In this document: positions 9,873 through 18,292 of the stretch, piece by piece
Position numbering within the stretch: the first letter of the stretch is position 1
Layout of the letters: every line of letters begins with the position of its first letter
Source of the DNA: Sphingobium xanthum
Lineage (GTDB): Bacteria > Pseudomonadota > Alphaproteobacteria > Sphingomonadales > Sphingomonadaceae
NCBI RefSeq assembly: GCF_019737615.1
Contig: NZ_JAHKKS010000006.1
Location: forward strand, 62,001-126,000
DNA: 64,000 bases
Direction: 5' to 3'
Translations under genes and position numbers: made by a program
Notes under the pieces: model-generated
The model's database searches: none
Told to the model about the DNA's origin: nothing
Seen by the model: the letters and a program-made list of their open reading frames with translations, nothing else

Positions 9873-10846
9873 TGGACGTCTCGCTCGCTTCGCTGAGGGC
9901 CGCTGCGGCTTTGGTCTATGAGCAGATGACGCCGACGCCCCAGTTCGCTTGGCCCTTGCTGGCCGAGCGGCTGGGCTGCGACGTCTGGGTGAAGCATGAG
10001 AACCACACGCCGACGGGCGCGTTCAAGGCGCGCGGGGCGGTCAGTTTCATCGACTGGCTGCGGCGCACGCAGCCGGACGTCACCGGCATCATCACCGCGA
10101 CGCGCGGCAATCACGGGCAGGCACAGGTGCGCGCAGCCCGCGCCGCCGGTCTCACCGCGACCATCATCGTCCCGCGCGGCAATGCGCTGGAGAAGAATGC
10201 GGCGATGCGCGCCTTCGGGGCCGAGGTCATCGAGCATGACGGCGATTTCGACGGGGCCAAGGCGGAAGCGTCCGCGCGCGCGGCGCAATATGGGCTCTAC
10301 ATGGTCCCGGCCTATCATGAGCAACTCGTGCGCGGCGTCGCGAGCTATGGGCTGGAACTGCTGGAGGCCGTGCCCGACCTCGACACGATCTATGTGCCGG
10401 TTGGCTGTGGATCGGGCCTGTGCGGCACGATCGCGGCAAAAGAAGCGCTGGGCCTTTCGACCAACATCGTCGGCGTCGTGTCCTCGGCGGTCGATGGCGC
10501 CAAGCAGAGCTTTGAGCAAGGGCGTCTGATCGCCACCGAGACGGCGCACACCTTCGCGGACGGCATCGCCGTCTGCACGCCGGTGCAGTCGGCGCTCGAC
10601 TATCTGACGCCGCGCGCCGCGCGCTTCGTTGCGGTCGCCGATGACGAGATTGCCGCGGCGATCCGCGCGCTCTGGCAGGATACGCACAACGTCGCCGAGG
10701 GTGCCGGCGCCGCCGCGCTCGCCGCGCTGATGCAGGAGCGCGAGGCGATGCGGGGCAAGAAGGTCGCGGTCATCCTCTCGGGCGGCAATCTCGACATGAG
10801 CCAGGCCGCGACGGTGTTGGCCGGAGGCACGCCCGCTCCGATGTGA
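9872..10846 (+). CDS. PLP-dependent threonine/serine dehydratase
   Basis: The enzyme deaminates threonine (or serine) to the 2-oxo acid. The 324-residue chain is the short, catabolic-type form without a regulatory ACT domain. The PLP lysine is Lys52 in TGAFKARGA; the phosphate loop is VGCGSGLCG, slightly unlike the usual GGGGL, and SGGNLD closes the fold. It overlaps leuB by one base, so the two are translationally coupled. It could supply 2-oxobutanoate for isoleucine synthesis or propionyl-CoA for the pathway encoded at 28-40 kb, but the direction is inference. Confidence 0.88.
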   Translation: MDVSLASLRAAAALVYEQMTPTPQFAWPLLAERLGCDVWVKHENHTPTGAFKARGAVSFIDWLRRTQPDVTGIITATRGNHGQAQVRAARAAGLTATIIVPRGNALEKNAAMRAFGAEVIEHDGDFDGAKAEASARAAQYGLYMVPAYHEQLVRGVASYGLELLEAVPDLDTIYVPVGCGSGLCGTIAAKEALGLSTNIVGVVSSAVDGAKQSFEQGRLIATETAHTFADGIAVCTPVQSALDYLTPRAARFVAVADDEIAAAIRALWQDTHNVAEGAGAAALAALMQEREAMRGKKVAVILSGGNLDMSQAATVLAGGTPAPM

Positions 10847-10989
10847 GTTGGCACGTAGAGGGCGCGACTCAGGGGCGATCGACGATCATGTCCCGCGTCC
10901 GACGCCTATCTGGCGGTGAGTGCGGCTATCCGATCCGGTTTAAGCCCCGAATTGCACGCTCTTGCGCAAGACCGATAGTGTCACGATCG

Positions 10990-11015
10990 AAAAAAAAACC
11001 ACGCATTTCTGCGGG
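10990..11015 (-). terminator. Intrinsic terminator-like hairpin with T9 tract
   Basis: On the minus strand the sequence reads CCCGCA-GAAA-TGCGTGG and then nine T (10998-10990). The stem has four G/C-A/T pairs, a bulged T and two more G-C pairs. It lies about 215 bases downstream of the minus-strand stop at 11230 and directly after repeat copy B, so it would end either the glycosyltransferase operon transcript or an RNA made from the element. Confidence 0.5.
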
Positions 11016-11187
11016 TTTGAGCAGCTAAATTCGCAAATTTCCCTCATATCGCGCATGGTGAGACGCGAGCGTTCTGCTGCGAGATGGCGGCAAGTCTCTG
11101 TTTTAGAATGATTTTACGAAGTCAAAGAGCGGCGGCGCCATTTCGGGCCGTGCAGTTGTCTTAGCATTGCCTGTGGTGTGTAGGACA
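11005..11187 (-). repeat. Dispersed intergenic element, copy B
   Basis: Inverted relative to copy A at 2180-2362. The TGTCCTACA end lies at 11187-11179 and the exact 23-base block at 11061-11039, with the same internal distance as copy A. The middle is diverged with small compensating offsets. In this copy the reading frames contain stops that copy A lacks, consistent with a non-coding element. The distal end merges into the terminator-like hairpin. Confidence 0.75.
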
Positions 11188-11229
11188 TAGGCTGGGCGTC
11201 GTGCCGCTCCTGCTCCGTTCGCCCTGAGC

Positions 11230-11688
11230 TCATCGCAGGGATCGGCGACCCGACGCCAAATCAGCTGGGTTGGCCAAGCTGTTTTCGAGCTCGCCCGGCG
11301 TGTATCGATCGATCCCGACCAGCGTCAGTACCTCGTCGACCCAATGTCGTCTGTAAACCCTAGGCATGAACTCGATCGTTTTGTTGCGCCTGCGAAGGAA
11401 TTGACCAACGGCGTAGGCTGTCTTTTGCCTGGAGCCAAGAACAGTGCAGGATGAATGAGACCACAGGCTCAGGCGAACGACCGTGCCAGCCGCCACTGTC
11501 CTTGTCCCGCCGAGGATGCGCACATGTTCCGGTTCGACGAACTGGAGATGCAAAAGCACATGACCCGCCGGCACTTCGCTCGGCTTGCTGTCGAACAGAA
11601 TTGCTTCCGGCATAAATGTTGCCAGGCACGCTTCAGCGGGGGACGCGGCTAAAAGCAGACAAGTCAAGGCGACCGGAGCGATTTTCAC
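11230..11688 (-). CDS. Small secreted protein of unknown function
   Basis: A 152-residue product begins with a signal peptide (VKIAPVALTCLLLAASPAEA, with Cys directly after, so a lipoprotein-like or ordinary cleavage is possible). The mature part is basic, with few recognisable motifs. GTG 11688 was chosen because it overlaps the stop of the upstream glycosyltransferase gene (GTGA) and opens the signal peptide. The coupling suggests that both proteins act in the envelope. I do not recognise the family. Confidence 0.6.
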   Translation of the reverse strand: MKIAPVALTCLLLAASPAEACLATFMPEAILFDSKPSEVPAGHVLLHLQFVEPEHVRILGGTRTVAAGTVVRLSLWSHSSCTVLGSRQKTAYAVGQFLRRRNKTIEFMPRVYRRHWVDEVLTLVGIDRYTPGELENSLANPADLASGRRSLR

Positions 11689-12983
11689 CGCCAGCTGTCC
11701 AGCCACATCCAGCGATTGAAATCCTGCGGGTCGCCGAGGGCGGCGGCGGAGATGATCGGGTAGAATTCCAGGAACAGCAGCGCGGTGAAGCCGATGAACA
11801 GCGCCGGGATGACGCGGTTGCCGGCGCGCCAGAACCAGCGGTCCAGCACGGCGGCGATCGCGAAGCAGAGCAGCAGCGAGGCCGGGAAATAGTGATAGTA
11901 GAACATCACCGGCTTGGGGATGACGATGAAGAAGGCGACCGACGCCGTCCAGAGCAGCACGATCGCCAGCATGGCACGCTGCCCGCGCGAGATGCCCGCA
12001 TAAAGGCAGAGCGCGAGCGCCAGCAGGCCGCCCCAGCTGATCGCCGGATTGCCGATGAACAGCACGCCGCGCTGGATGCCCTCGACCGGCTCGTAGAAAT
12101 ACCAGATCGGCCGGATGCTCAGCACCCATTGCCACCAGACGCTCTGATAGCTGTGCGAGGCCATGGGCGAGCTTTGCAGGGTCAGCATTTCGAACTGGCG
12201 CGGGATGATCTGGCCCAGCGGCACGGCGCCATGTTGCAGGAACATGAGCGGCAAGAAGGTCGCCAGATAGGCCAGCACCGAGCCGAGCGCGAGCCAGCCG
12301 AAGCCTTCGAGCAGGGTGATGCCGGGATCGCTGCTGTTCCGGTTCTTCCAGTCGCCCCGGCGCGCGACGAGATAGAAGAGGATCGCCATCGCGATGAGTG
12401 GGAAGGCGGTCCATTTGCAGGCCATGGCACAGCCGAGGAAGACGCCGCCGAGCGCGACATGCCTGCGGCTGCGATAGCCGCCCGCGGAGGCCGCCGCGAG
12501 CATCCAGAAGGCGAGCATCAGGAAGCTCGCCATGAAGATGTCGAGCATGGCGATGCGCGACTGGACGAACAGCATGGGGCTCAGCAGCAGCAGCGCTCCG
12601 GTCATGACGGCGGCCGTGCGCGTCGCGAGCAGCCAGCGCGCCGCCATCACGCCCGCGAAGACCAGAGTGGCGCCGAACAGCGCGCTCATGATCCGCCAGC
12701 CGAACGGATTGTCGCCGAACATCGCCATGCCCAGGCCGATCAGCCATTTGGCGAGCGGCGGATGCTCGGCATTGGCCAGGTCGGTGAGCCCCATCAGCAG
12801 GCGCGTCGCCGTCACATAATGGGTCTCGTCGAAGTTGAGCTTCGCCGGATCGGTGATGCGGAACAGGAAGAGCGCGAGCGCTGCCAGCGCGAACAGGGCG
12901 GCGATACCAAGATCGCGCAGATCGGGCGCGGAGAAGGGCCTGGCGGGCTTTGCTCGGTCGGGCACTTTGTCGGGGCTCGTCAT
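11685..12983 (-). CDS. PMT/ArnT-type membrane glycosyltransferase (GT39-like)
   Basis: This polytopic membrane protein of about 432 residues has around ten hydrophobic helices. The first periplasmic loop carries NFDETHYV, the acidic DE motif of dolichyl/polyprenyl-phosphate mannosyltransferases, followed by EHPPLAKW, a hallmark of the PMT family. The family transfers sugars from polyprenyl phosphate to proteins or lipids on the outer face of the membrane. ATG 12983 was chosen for its AGGA site; ATG 12995 is possible. It is coupled to the secreted protein downstream, which could be a substrate, though that is speculative. Confidence 0.85.
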   Translation of the reverse strand: MTSPDKVPDRAKPARPFSAPDLRDLGIAALFALAALALFLFRITDPAKLNFDETHYVTATRLLMGLTDLANAEHPPLAKWLIGLGMAMFGDNPFGWRIMSALFGATLVFAGVMAARWLLATRTAAVMTGALLLLSPMLFVQSRIAMLDIFMASFLMLAFWMLAAASAGGYRSRRHVALGGVFLGCAMACKWTAFPLIAMAILFYLVARRGDWKNRNSSDPGITLLEGFGWLALGSVLAYLATFLPLMFLQHGAVPLGQIIPRQFEMLTLQSSPMASHSYQSVWWQWVLSIRPIWYFYEPVEGIQRGVLFIGNPAISWGGLLALALCLYAGISRGQRAMLAIVLLWTASVAFFIVIPKPVMFYYHYFPASLLLCFAIAAVLDRWFWRAGNRVIPALFIGFTALLFLEFYPIISAAALGDPQDFNRWMWLDSWR

Positions 12984-13042
12984 TGCGTCCTGCATGTCCG
13001 CCGTGGATTGACCCCGCAAGGGGAGCGGCTAGAAGCGGCCGC

Positions 13043-14248
13043 ATGAAGAAGCATAGTGGACAAGACCGATCCCTCACAAGCCGCTGGCGTCCCGCGACGC
13101 AGGCGGTGCGCGGGGGCACGTGGCGCTCCGAGCATGGCGAGACCAGCGAGGCGCTGTATCTGACCTCGGGCTATACCTATGACACGGCCGAGGATGTCGC
13201 CGCGCGCTTTGCCGGCGAGCAGGCCGGCATGCAGTATAGCCGCTTCCAGAATCCCACGGTGCAGATGCTCGAGGAGCGCATCGCGCTGATGGAAGGCGCC
13301 GAGGCGTGCAAGGCGCAGGCGACCGGCATGGCCGCGATGACCAGCGCGCTGCTCTGCATGCTCAGCAGCGGCGATCATGTCGTCGCCGGCCGCGCGGCCT
13401 TCGGCTCGTGCCGCTGGATCCTCGACAATGTGCTCAATCGCTTCGGCATCACGCACAGCATCGTCGATGCGCGCGAGAACGAGCAGTGGAGGGACGCGAT
13501 CCAGCCGAACACCAAGGTCTTCTTCTTCGAGACGCCGGCCAATCCGACGCTCGACATCGTCGATCTCGAATATGTCTGCGGCCTTGCGCGCGAGAACGGC
13601 ATCACGACCATCGTCGACAATGCCTTCGCGACGCCGATCCTGCAGCGCCCGCTCGATTTCGGCGCCGATGTCGTCGCCTATAGCGCGACCAAGCTCATGG
13701 ATGGGCAGGGCCGCGTGCTCGCCGGCGCCGTTTGCGGCACGGACGAGTGGATCAACGGCAAGCTCTCGCCGTTCCAGCGCAACACCGGTCCGATCATCTC
13801 GCCGTTCAATGCCTGGGTGGTGCTGAAGGGGCTGGAGACGCTGGAGCTGCGCGCCATGCGCCAGTCCGAGAATGCGCTCAAGGTCGGCAAGTTCATGGCG
13901 ACGCGGGTGGAGCGCATGCTGCACCCCGGCCTGCCGAGCCATCCGCAGCATAATCTGGTGCGCAAGCAGATGACGGCCGCCGGGCCGATCTTCTCCTTCA
14001 TCCTGGAGGACCGGGCGCAGGCCATGGCGATGCTCAATGCGATGCAATTGTGCGACATCTCCAACAATATTGGAGACTCGCGCACGTTGCTCTGCCATCC
14101 GGCGTCGACCACCCACAATAATATGGGGCCGCAGAAGCGCGCGGAAGCGGGCGTCGAGGAAGGCATGATCCGCATCAATGTGGGACTGGAAGACCCCGAC
14201 GACATCATCGAGGATCTGGATCAGGCATTGACCGCCGTCGGGCTTTGA
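13043..14248 (+). CDS. metZ: O-succinylhomoserine sulfhydrylase
   Basis: A PLP enzyme of the Cys/Met metabolism family that makes homocysteine from O-succinylhomoserine and sulfide. The 401-residue protein shows YSRFQNPTV, ETPANPTLD, VDNAFATP, the PLP lysine Lys217 in YSATKLMDGQGR, and SRTLLCHPASTTH. The DGQGR extension after the lysine is typical of MetZ rather than MetB or MetY. A small CCCC-GCAA-GGGG hairpin lies at 13012-13023 in the leader, but I see no SAM-II riboswitch. It is divergent from the glycosyltransferase gene. Confidence 0.93.
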   Translation: MKKHSGQDRSLTSRWRPATQAVRGGTWRSEHGETSEALYLTSGYTYDTAEDVAARFAGEQAGMQYSRFQNPTVQMLEERIALMEGAEACKAQATGMAAMTSALLCMLSSGDHVVAGRAAFGSCRWILDNVLNRFGITHSIVDARENEQWRDAIQPNTKVFFFETPANPTLDIVDLEYVCGLARENGITTIVDNAFATPILQRPLDFGADVVAYSATKLMDGQGRVLAGAVCGTDEWINGKLSPFQRNTGPIISPFNAWVVLKGLETLELRAMRQSENALKVGKFMATRVERMLHPGLPSHPQHNLVRKQMTAAGPIFSFILEDRAQAMAMLNAMQLCDISNNIGDSRTLLCHPASTTHNNMGPQKRAEAGVEEGMIRINVGLEDPDDIIEDLDQALTAVGL

Positions 14249-14279
14249 CTAGGGTCCGGCGGGTCACAGGACGAACCGC

Positions 14280-14699
14280 ATGACGAACACCCATCACCTG
14301 ATGAGCGCGCTCTTTCCCTATGCCGAGACGACGCAGGACGTCACGGTGCGGGTTGCCGTCACCTTCCGGCCCGAAGAGTCCGATCCCGATCTCGGCAAAT
14401 GGTTCTGGGTCTACAACATTCGCATCGAGAATGACCGGGACGAGCCGGTGCAATTGCTCATGCGCCGCTGGACCATCGCGGACGGGCGCGGCGCGCTGTT
14501 CAAGCGGGAAGGGCGCGGCGTCGTCGGCGAGGAGCCGGTGATCCAGCCCGGCGGCGTCTACGACTATGTCTCGGGCTGCCCGCTCAGCACGCCGACCGGC
14601 TGGATGGAAGGCGTCTATTCGATGCTGCAGGCCGGCGGTGACATCTTCGAGGCGCGCATTCCGCGCTTCCCCCTGATCGCGCCGGTGGGGCCGAATTGA
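14280..14699 (+). CDS. apaG: ApaG domain protein
   Basis: This small beta-sandwich protein of 139 residues contains the ApaG signature: VRVAVTFRPEESDP at the start, WVYNIRIEND, LLMRRWTIADG, GRGVVGEEPVIQPGG and YDYVSGCPLSTPTGWMEG. In enterobacteria apaG is linked to ApaH and cobalt resistance, but the molecular role is unclear. An AGGA site lies about 8 bases before ATG 14280. ATG 14301 (MSALFPY) is an alternative start. The stop overlaps the start of the LysR gene (TTGA). Confidence 0.92.
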   Translation: MTNTHHLMSALFPYAETTQDVTVRVAVTFRPEESDPDLGKWFWVYNIRIENDRDEPVQLLMRRWTIADGRGALFKREGRGVVGEEPVIQPGGVYDYVSGCPLSTPTGWMEGVYSMLQAGGDIFEARIPRFPLIAPVGPN

Positions 14700-15487
14700 A
14701 GCGAACACATCTTCCGTTGAACGGCCTGCGCGTTTTCGACGCCGCGGCGCGTCACCTGAGCTTCACGCGTGCGGCCGATGAGCTGGCAGTGACGCCGGCC
14801 GCCGTGGGCCAGCAGATCCGCGCGCTGGAGGATATGCTTGGCGTCGTGCTCTTCCGCCGCACCCCGCGCGGGCTGGAACTGACGCCCGAGGCCGAGGCGG
14901 GGTTGCCCGCGTTGCGCAGCGCGTTTCTGGAGCTGGAAGAGTCGGTGCGTGCCATGCAGGCCGGGCAGAGCTCGCAGCATCTGACGATTGCCGCGCCGCG
15001 CGATCTCACGGCCAAATGGCTGAACGGGCGCCTTGCCGGCTATGCGACGGCCGAGCCCGATCTCCAGTTCCTGCTCGTGGCGGCGGACGAGGCGCTCGAT
15101 TTCACCGAGGCCAATCTCGATCTCGCCATTCGCCTGGCCGATGGCCCGGGCGAGCATGAAGGCATTGCGCTGGGCGACGCGCGCTTCGTGACCGTCGCCG
15201 CTGCGGACGGCAAGGGCATCGATGCGCCGATCGCCTGGCCCGGCTGTCCGGTCGAGGATGGCCGCGCGATCATGCGCGTCGCCGATGCGGGCCTTGCGAT
15301 CGATGCGGCGGCGAGCGGCTTCGGTCGTGCCTGCGTGCCCGAATTGCTGGCGAGCGCCGATATTGCCTCGGGCCGCGTCTCGCTCGTCGGTGAGCCGCGC
15401 GATGGCATGGGCTACTGGCTCATCGCGCCGCTGCCGCAATGGCGGCAGAAAAAGGTCAAGGCGCTGGTTGCGGCGCTGGGCGACTGA
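14696..15487 (+). CDS. LysR-family transcriptional regulator, GcvA-like
   Basis: The N-terminal winged helix-turn-helix (residues about 7-65) reads LNGLRVFDAAARHLSFTRAADELAVTPAAVGQQIRALED, very close to the GcvA subgroup. The effector-binding domain follows but the protein is short, 263 residues, so the second lobe is reduced compared with the usual ~300. The start is TTG overlapping the apaG stop, implying coupled translation. The target is unknown; GcvA-type regulators often control a divergent neighbour, yet here none is divergent. Confidence 0.88.
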   Translation: MKRTHLPLNGLRVFDAAARHLSFTRAADELAVTPAAVGQQIRALEDMLGVVLFRRTPRGLELTPEAEAGLPALRSAFLELEESVRAMQAGQSSQHLTIAAPRDLTAKWLNGRLAGYATAEPDLQFLLVAADEALDFTEANLDLAIRLADGPGEHEGIALGDARFVTVAAADGKGIDAPIAWPGCPVEDGRAIMRVADAGLAIDAAASGFGRACVPELLASADIASGRVSLVGEPRDGMGYWLIAPLPQWRQKKVKALVAALGD

Positions 15488-15649
15488 CGCCGCCAGCACA
15501 GGCACTTCCTGAAGGCGAAGCACAACCTCCCGTCGCGTTCGGGCGGGTGCGTGCAATCAACATGGCGCTTTTTCCTTATCAACGAGGCCTTCTGGGACTA
15601 TTCTGCGAACCACGGGCGCGATCGTGCAACTTTCTGAAGGAAGTCGATC

Positions 15650-16669
15650 GTGAGTGCAGGTTCCTCATGCTCCATGCTGACGGTCCTATCGCTGGTGCTC
15701 GCGCCGATCGGCGCGGCGTTTGCGCAGCCTCAGCCTCAGCCTCCGCCGGTCCGCGATCCGCTGCTGGGCGTTGCCGATGACTATGCCAGGCAGAAGCTGC
15801 GGTTCGATCAGACGCGGCTGACCAATATCCGCAGCGGTCTCATCGTGCCGCCCTGCTATTTCCGCTTTCCCGAGCTTGATGCCCAGCTCGCGCTTGGCGC
15901 GGGAACGACGATGCCGATCCGCCAGGCCGCCGCCGCCGCGATGGTCCAGCAGAATCTCAAGCGCCTGGGCATCGATGCGGCGCGCGCCATGGCCTGGGGC
16001 GACAGCTATTATGCCGATCTGCTGAACCCGCCGCCGGCTCAGCCCCTCGTGACGGTCGCGCCTGTCGGACCGAACCTGGCAGGGCTCGCCGCGCCGGCTG
16101 CCGGCCCGCAGTCACCGGGCGCGCACGTGCATGTCCCGCATGGTCAGATGTCCGCGGCGACGCAGGTGTCCGCCGGGTCGGTTATGGCGCCCCCGCCGGC
16201 CGCCGTGATCGAGGCGGCCCCGCCGGTCGCGCAGCCGCCGACTCCCGTACCGCCGGGCGCGCCGCGCTCGGCGGAAGACGTCGCCGGCCTGCGCCTCGCC
16301 AGCCGGATCAATGCCGCGCCGGACAAGCCGGCCGGTTTCCCGATGATCCGGGAGCGCGGTCAATGCGGCTCCCTGATGATCAGCACGCCGGCGACTCCCT
16401 ATCGCATCCGGCCCGTGCCGCCTGGGGGACAGATTTCCTACATCCCGCTTTTTCTCTTCAACCTGTGCGTCGCGCAGGGCGTGCAAGACCCCTATGATCG
16501 TACCCAGTGCAAGGACTGGAAAACGCCCGATCCCGTCTCCGGCACGCCGTTGATCGGCAGCTACATGCTCGATGGCCGGTGGGGGAATGGCCTCAGCAAT
16601 CAGATCAGGCGCGACTTCAATTATCAGGGCGACGGGCTGAAGACCGTGACGCTCGGGCCGCGACCATAA
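15650..16669 (+). CDS. Secreted protein of unknown function with Pro/Ala-rich linker
   Basis: The 339-residue product has a signal peptide (hydrophobic stretch MLTVLSLVLAPIGAAFAQ), a QPQPQPPP segment, an alpha-helical first domain with a Cys in PPCYF, then a Pro/Ala-rich linker (about residues 130-205) and a C-terminal domain with three cysteines (RGQCGS, FNLCVAQG, RTQCKDW). GTG 15650 is preceded by AAGGAAG. No catalytic motif was recognised. It is followed 29 bases later by a small membrane protein gene, so the pair may act together in the envelope. Confidence 0.65.
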   Translation: MSAGSSCSMLTVLSLVLAPIGAAFAQPQPQPPPVRDPLLGVADDYARQKLRFDQTRLTNIRSGLIVPPCYFRFPELDAQLALGAGTTMPIRQAAAAAMVQQNLKRLGIDAARAMAWGDSYYADLLNPPPAQPLVTVAPVGPNLAGLAAPAAGPQSPGAHVHVPHGQMSAATQVSAGSVMAPPPAAVIEAAPPVAQPPTPVPPGAPRSAEDVAGLRLASRINAAPDKPAGFPMIRERGQCGSLMISTPATPYRIRPVPPGGQISYIPLFLFNLCVAQGVQDPYDRTQCKDWKTPDPVSGTPLIGSYMLDGRWGNGLSNQIRRDFNYQGDGLKTVTLGPRP

Positions 16670-16698
16670 GAGGGGAACTGCCAGAAAAGGGGACCGGG

Positions 16699-17253
16699 GT
16701 GGACGACTATTTCAAGGATATCGTCAAGATTCTCGCCTTCGCGGCCGGTATCGCCGCGCTGCCGCTCATGCTGGCCTTCGCCAAGCTGCAGCCCCCCTGG
16801 CCACCGGCGATCGAATATGTGAGCGCCGCCTTCATCCTGATGGCCGCCCTCGTCATGTGGGAATGGGGGCGGGGTGCCCGCCGGGTCGTCCGCCGCCGCC
16901 TGATGATCGCCGGCCTGCTGCTTACCATCATCGGCGCGGCGGCCTATCTGGCGCTCTATTCGATGTTCGTCGTGCCGATGCCGTCCGGGGATCGCCTCAT
17001 CAAGGGGCTGGCCTGCACCAGCAATGCGCTGCGCGTCTTTGCGGACAGCTGCCCCTTCCTCACCGCCAACCAGATGGAGACGGCCGAGTTCAATCCCGAG
17101 ACGCTCTGGACATTGCCGTCTATCCTGCAGGTGCGAATGATGCTGGTCGCGGCATGGCTGTGCTTCACCGCCGGGCTGGTCGCGTTCGTCGGCGCGGTTG
17201 TGGCGGGCCGGCCCACGTCGAGGCCGGCCTCGCCGTCGAAGCCCGCCGTCTGA
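16699..17253 (+). CDS. Small integral membrane protein of unknown function
   Basis: A 184-residue protein with four hydrophobic segments (about 9-27, 41-55, 67-85 and 150-170). Between the third and fourth lies an extracytoplasmic loop of about 60 residues with two cysteines (LACTSN and DSCPFL) that could pair. GTG 16699 is preceded by an AAAAGGGG site. It follows the secreted protein gene closely on the same strand. Its TGA stop is part of a short inverted repeat shared with the stop of the convergent BKACE gene. Confidence 0.6.
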   Translation: MDDYFKDIVKILAFAAGIAALPLMLAFAKLQPPWPPAIEYVSAAFILMAALVMWEWGRGARRVVRRRLMIAGLLLTIIGAAAYLALYSMFVVPMPSGDRLIKGLACTSNALRVFADSCPFLTANQMETAEFNPETLWTLPSILQVRMMLVAAWLCFTAGLVAFVGAVVAGRPTSRPASPSKPAV

Positions 17254-17259
17254 GACGAC

Positions 17260-18144
17260 TCAGAGCTGCTTCAGCCCCAGCAATTCGCGCGATTCCGCGG
17301 GGCTCATCGGTTCATAGCCCAGCTCGTTCATGATGCGCACCTGACGCTCGATCAGCATCAGGTTGGTGGCCTTCACGCCGCGCGAATAATAATGATTATC
17401 CTCCAGACCGACGCGGACATGGCCGCCCATCAGCAGCGCCTGCGTCGTGGCGGGCAACTGCGCCGGGCCGATGCCGGAGATGCACCAGATCGACTGCGGG
17501 GGCAGGCACTTCACCATGAAGTCGAGAATGTCCATGCTGTAGGGCATCGCGCCCTGAAAGCCGTTATGCCCGCCCAGCACGATATTGATGTAGTAAGGCG
17601 GCTTGTCATAGCCCTTCTGGATGAGGCGCGTGACGTCCTGCAGGATGTGATCGGGCGAGAAGACTTCCCACTCGGGCTTGATGCCCTTGTCGATCATCGT
17701 CTTGACCAGTTCCTCGCAGCGCGTCGGCGGCGTCAGCACCAGCACGTCGTGCCCGGCCATGGTGTCGACCACGGTCACGCCGTCGAAGGTACACATTTCG
17801 GCGCCGCCGTCCGTGCCCTTCAGCCGCTCCTCGAAATTATTCTCGAAGCGGCCGTCTGCGCGCGGCTCCAGCATGTCGCCGGTGTTGCCGCCGCCGGTCG
17901 AATTGTTGGCGATGATGTCGCAGCCGGCCCGGATGCGCTCGTTGATGTCGCGATAGATGGCGGCGTTGCAGGTCGCCTGATCGTCGGGCCGGCGCGCGTG
18001 GATCGCGGCGATGGCGGCGCCTGCCTTGGCGCAGGCGATCACGTCGCGCGCGATCTCGTCCGGCTGGGTGGGGAGGGCGGGATTCGCGCTTTTCATCGAG
18101 GTGCCCCCGGTCGGGGCGATGGTGACCATGCGACGATTGCTCAT
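17260..18144 (-). CDS. 3-keto-5-aminohexanoate cleavage enzyme family protein (BKACE, DUF849)
   Basis: BKACE enzymes are Zn-dependent and cleave beta-keto acids with acetyl-CoA. The 294-residue TIM-barrel protein has the N-terminal VTIAPTGG, the AAIAAIHARRPDD histidine, NNSTGGG, EVFSPDHI, and the metal/substrate region HVRVGLEDNHYY near the C-terminus. ATG 18144 follows a GGAGAGGAAAG site. It appears to be monocistronic, with 148 bases to era. The true substrate is not predictable from sequence alone; the lysine fermentation step is only one member of the family. Confidence 0.9.
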   Translation of the reverse strand: MSNRRMVTIAPTGGTSMKSANPALPTQPDEIARDVIACAKAGAAIAAIHARRPDDQATCNAAIYRDINERIRAGCDIIANNSTGGGNTGDMLEPRADGRFENNFEERLKGTDGGAEMCTFDGVTVVDTMAGHDVLVLTPPTRCEELVKTMIDKGIKPEWEVFSPDHILQDVTRLIQKGYDKPPYYINIVLGGHNGFQGAMPYSMDILDFMVKCLPPQSIWCISGIGPAQLPATTQALLMGGHVRVGLEDNHYYSRGVKATNLMLIERQVRIMNELGYEPMSPAESRELLGLKQL

Positions 18145-18292
18145 GCGGCTTTCCTCTCCAAAAAGGGCGAACGGGCGCGTGCTGCCCGTTCGGCGCGGCG
18201 GGGTCAAGCCACCGGGCGGCACCCATCATTGATTTTGTCAATTTGATGCGAATTGGCGCATAATTGCTGCGCTTTTGTCGTGGCGCTCGGCG

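Larger units (their letters stand above)
10847..11229. other. Intergenic region with diverged repeat copy B and a terminator-like hairpin
   Basis: No gene was seen between the ends of the convergent threonine dehydratase gene and the secreted-protein gene. The region holds repeat copy B (11005-11187, minus orientation) and a hairpin followed by nine T on the minus strand. 11196-11229 carries a degenerate version of the CCGTTCG...CTGAGCT repeat half seen at 19203 and 35960. Confidence 0.6.

Noticed and set aside
12984..13042. SAM-II-type riboswitch before metZ
   Set aside because: The leader is only about 59 bases and lacks the SAM-II pseudoknot pattern; only a 4-bp hairpin is present.
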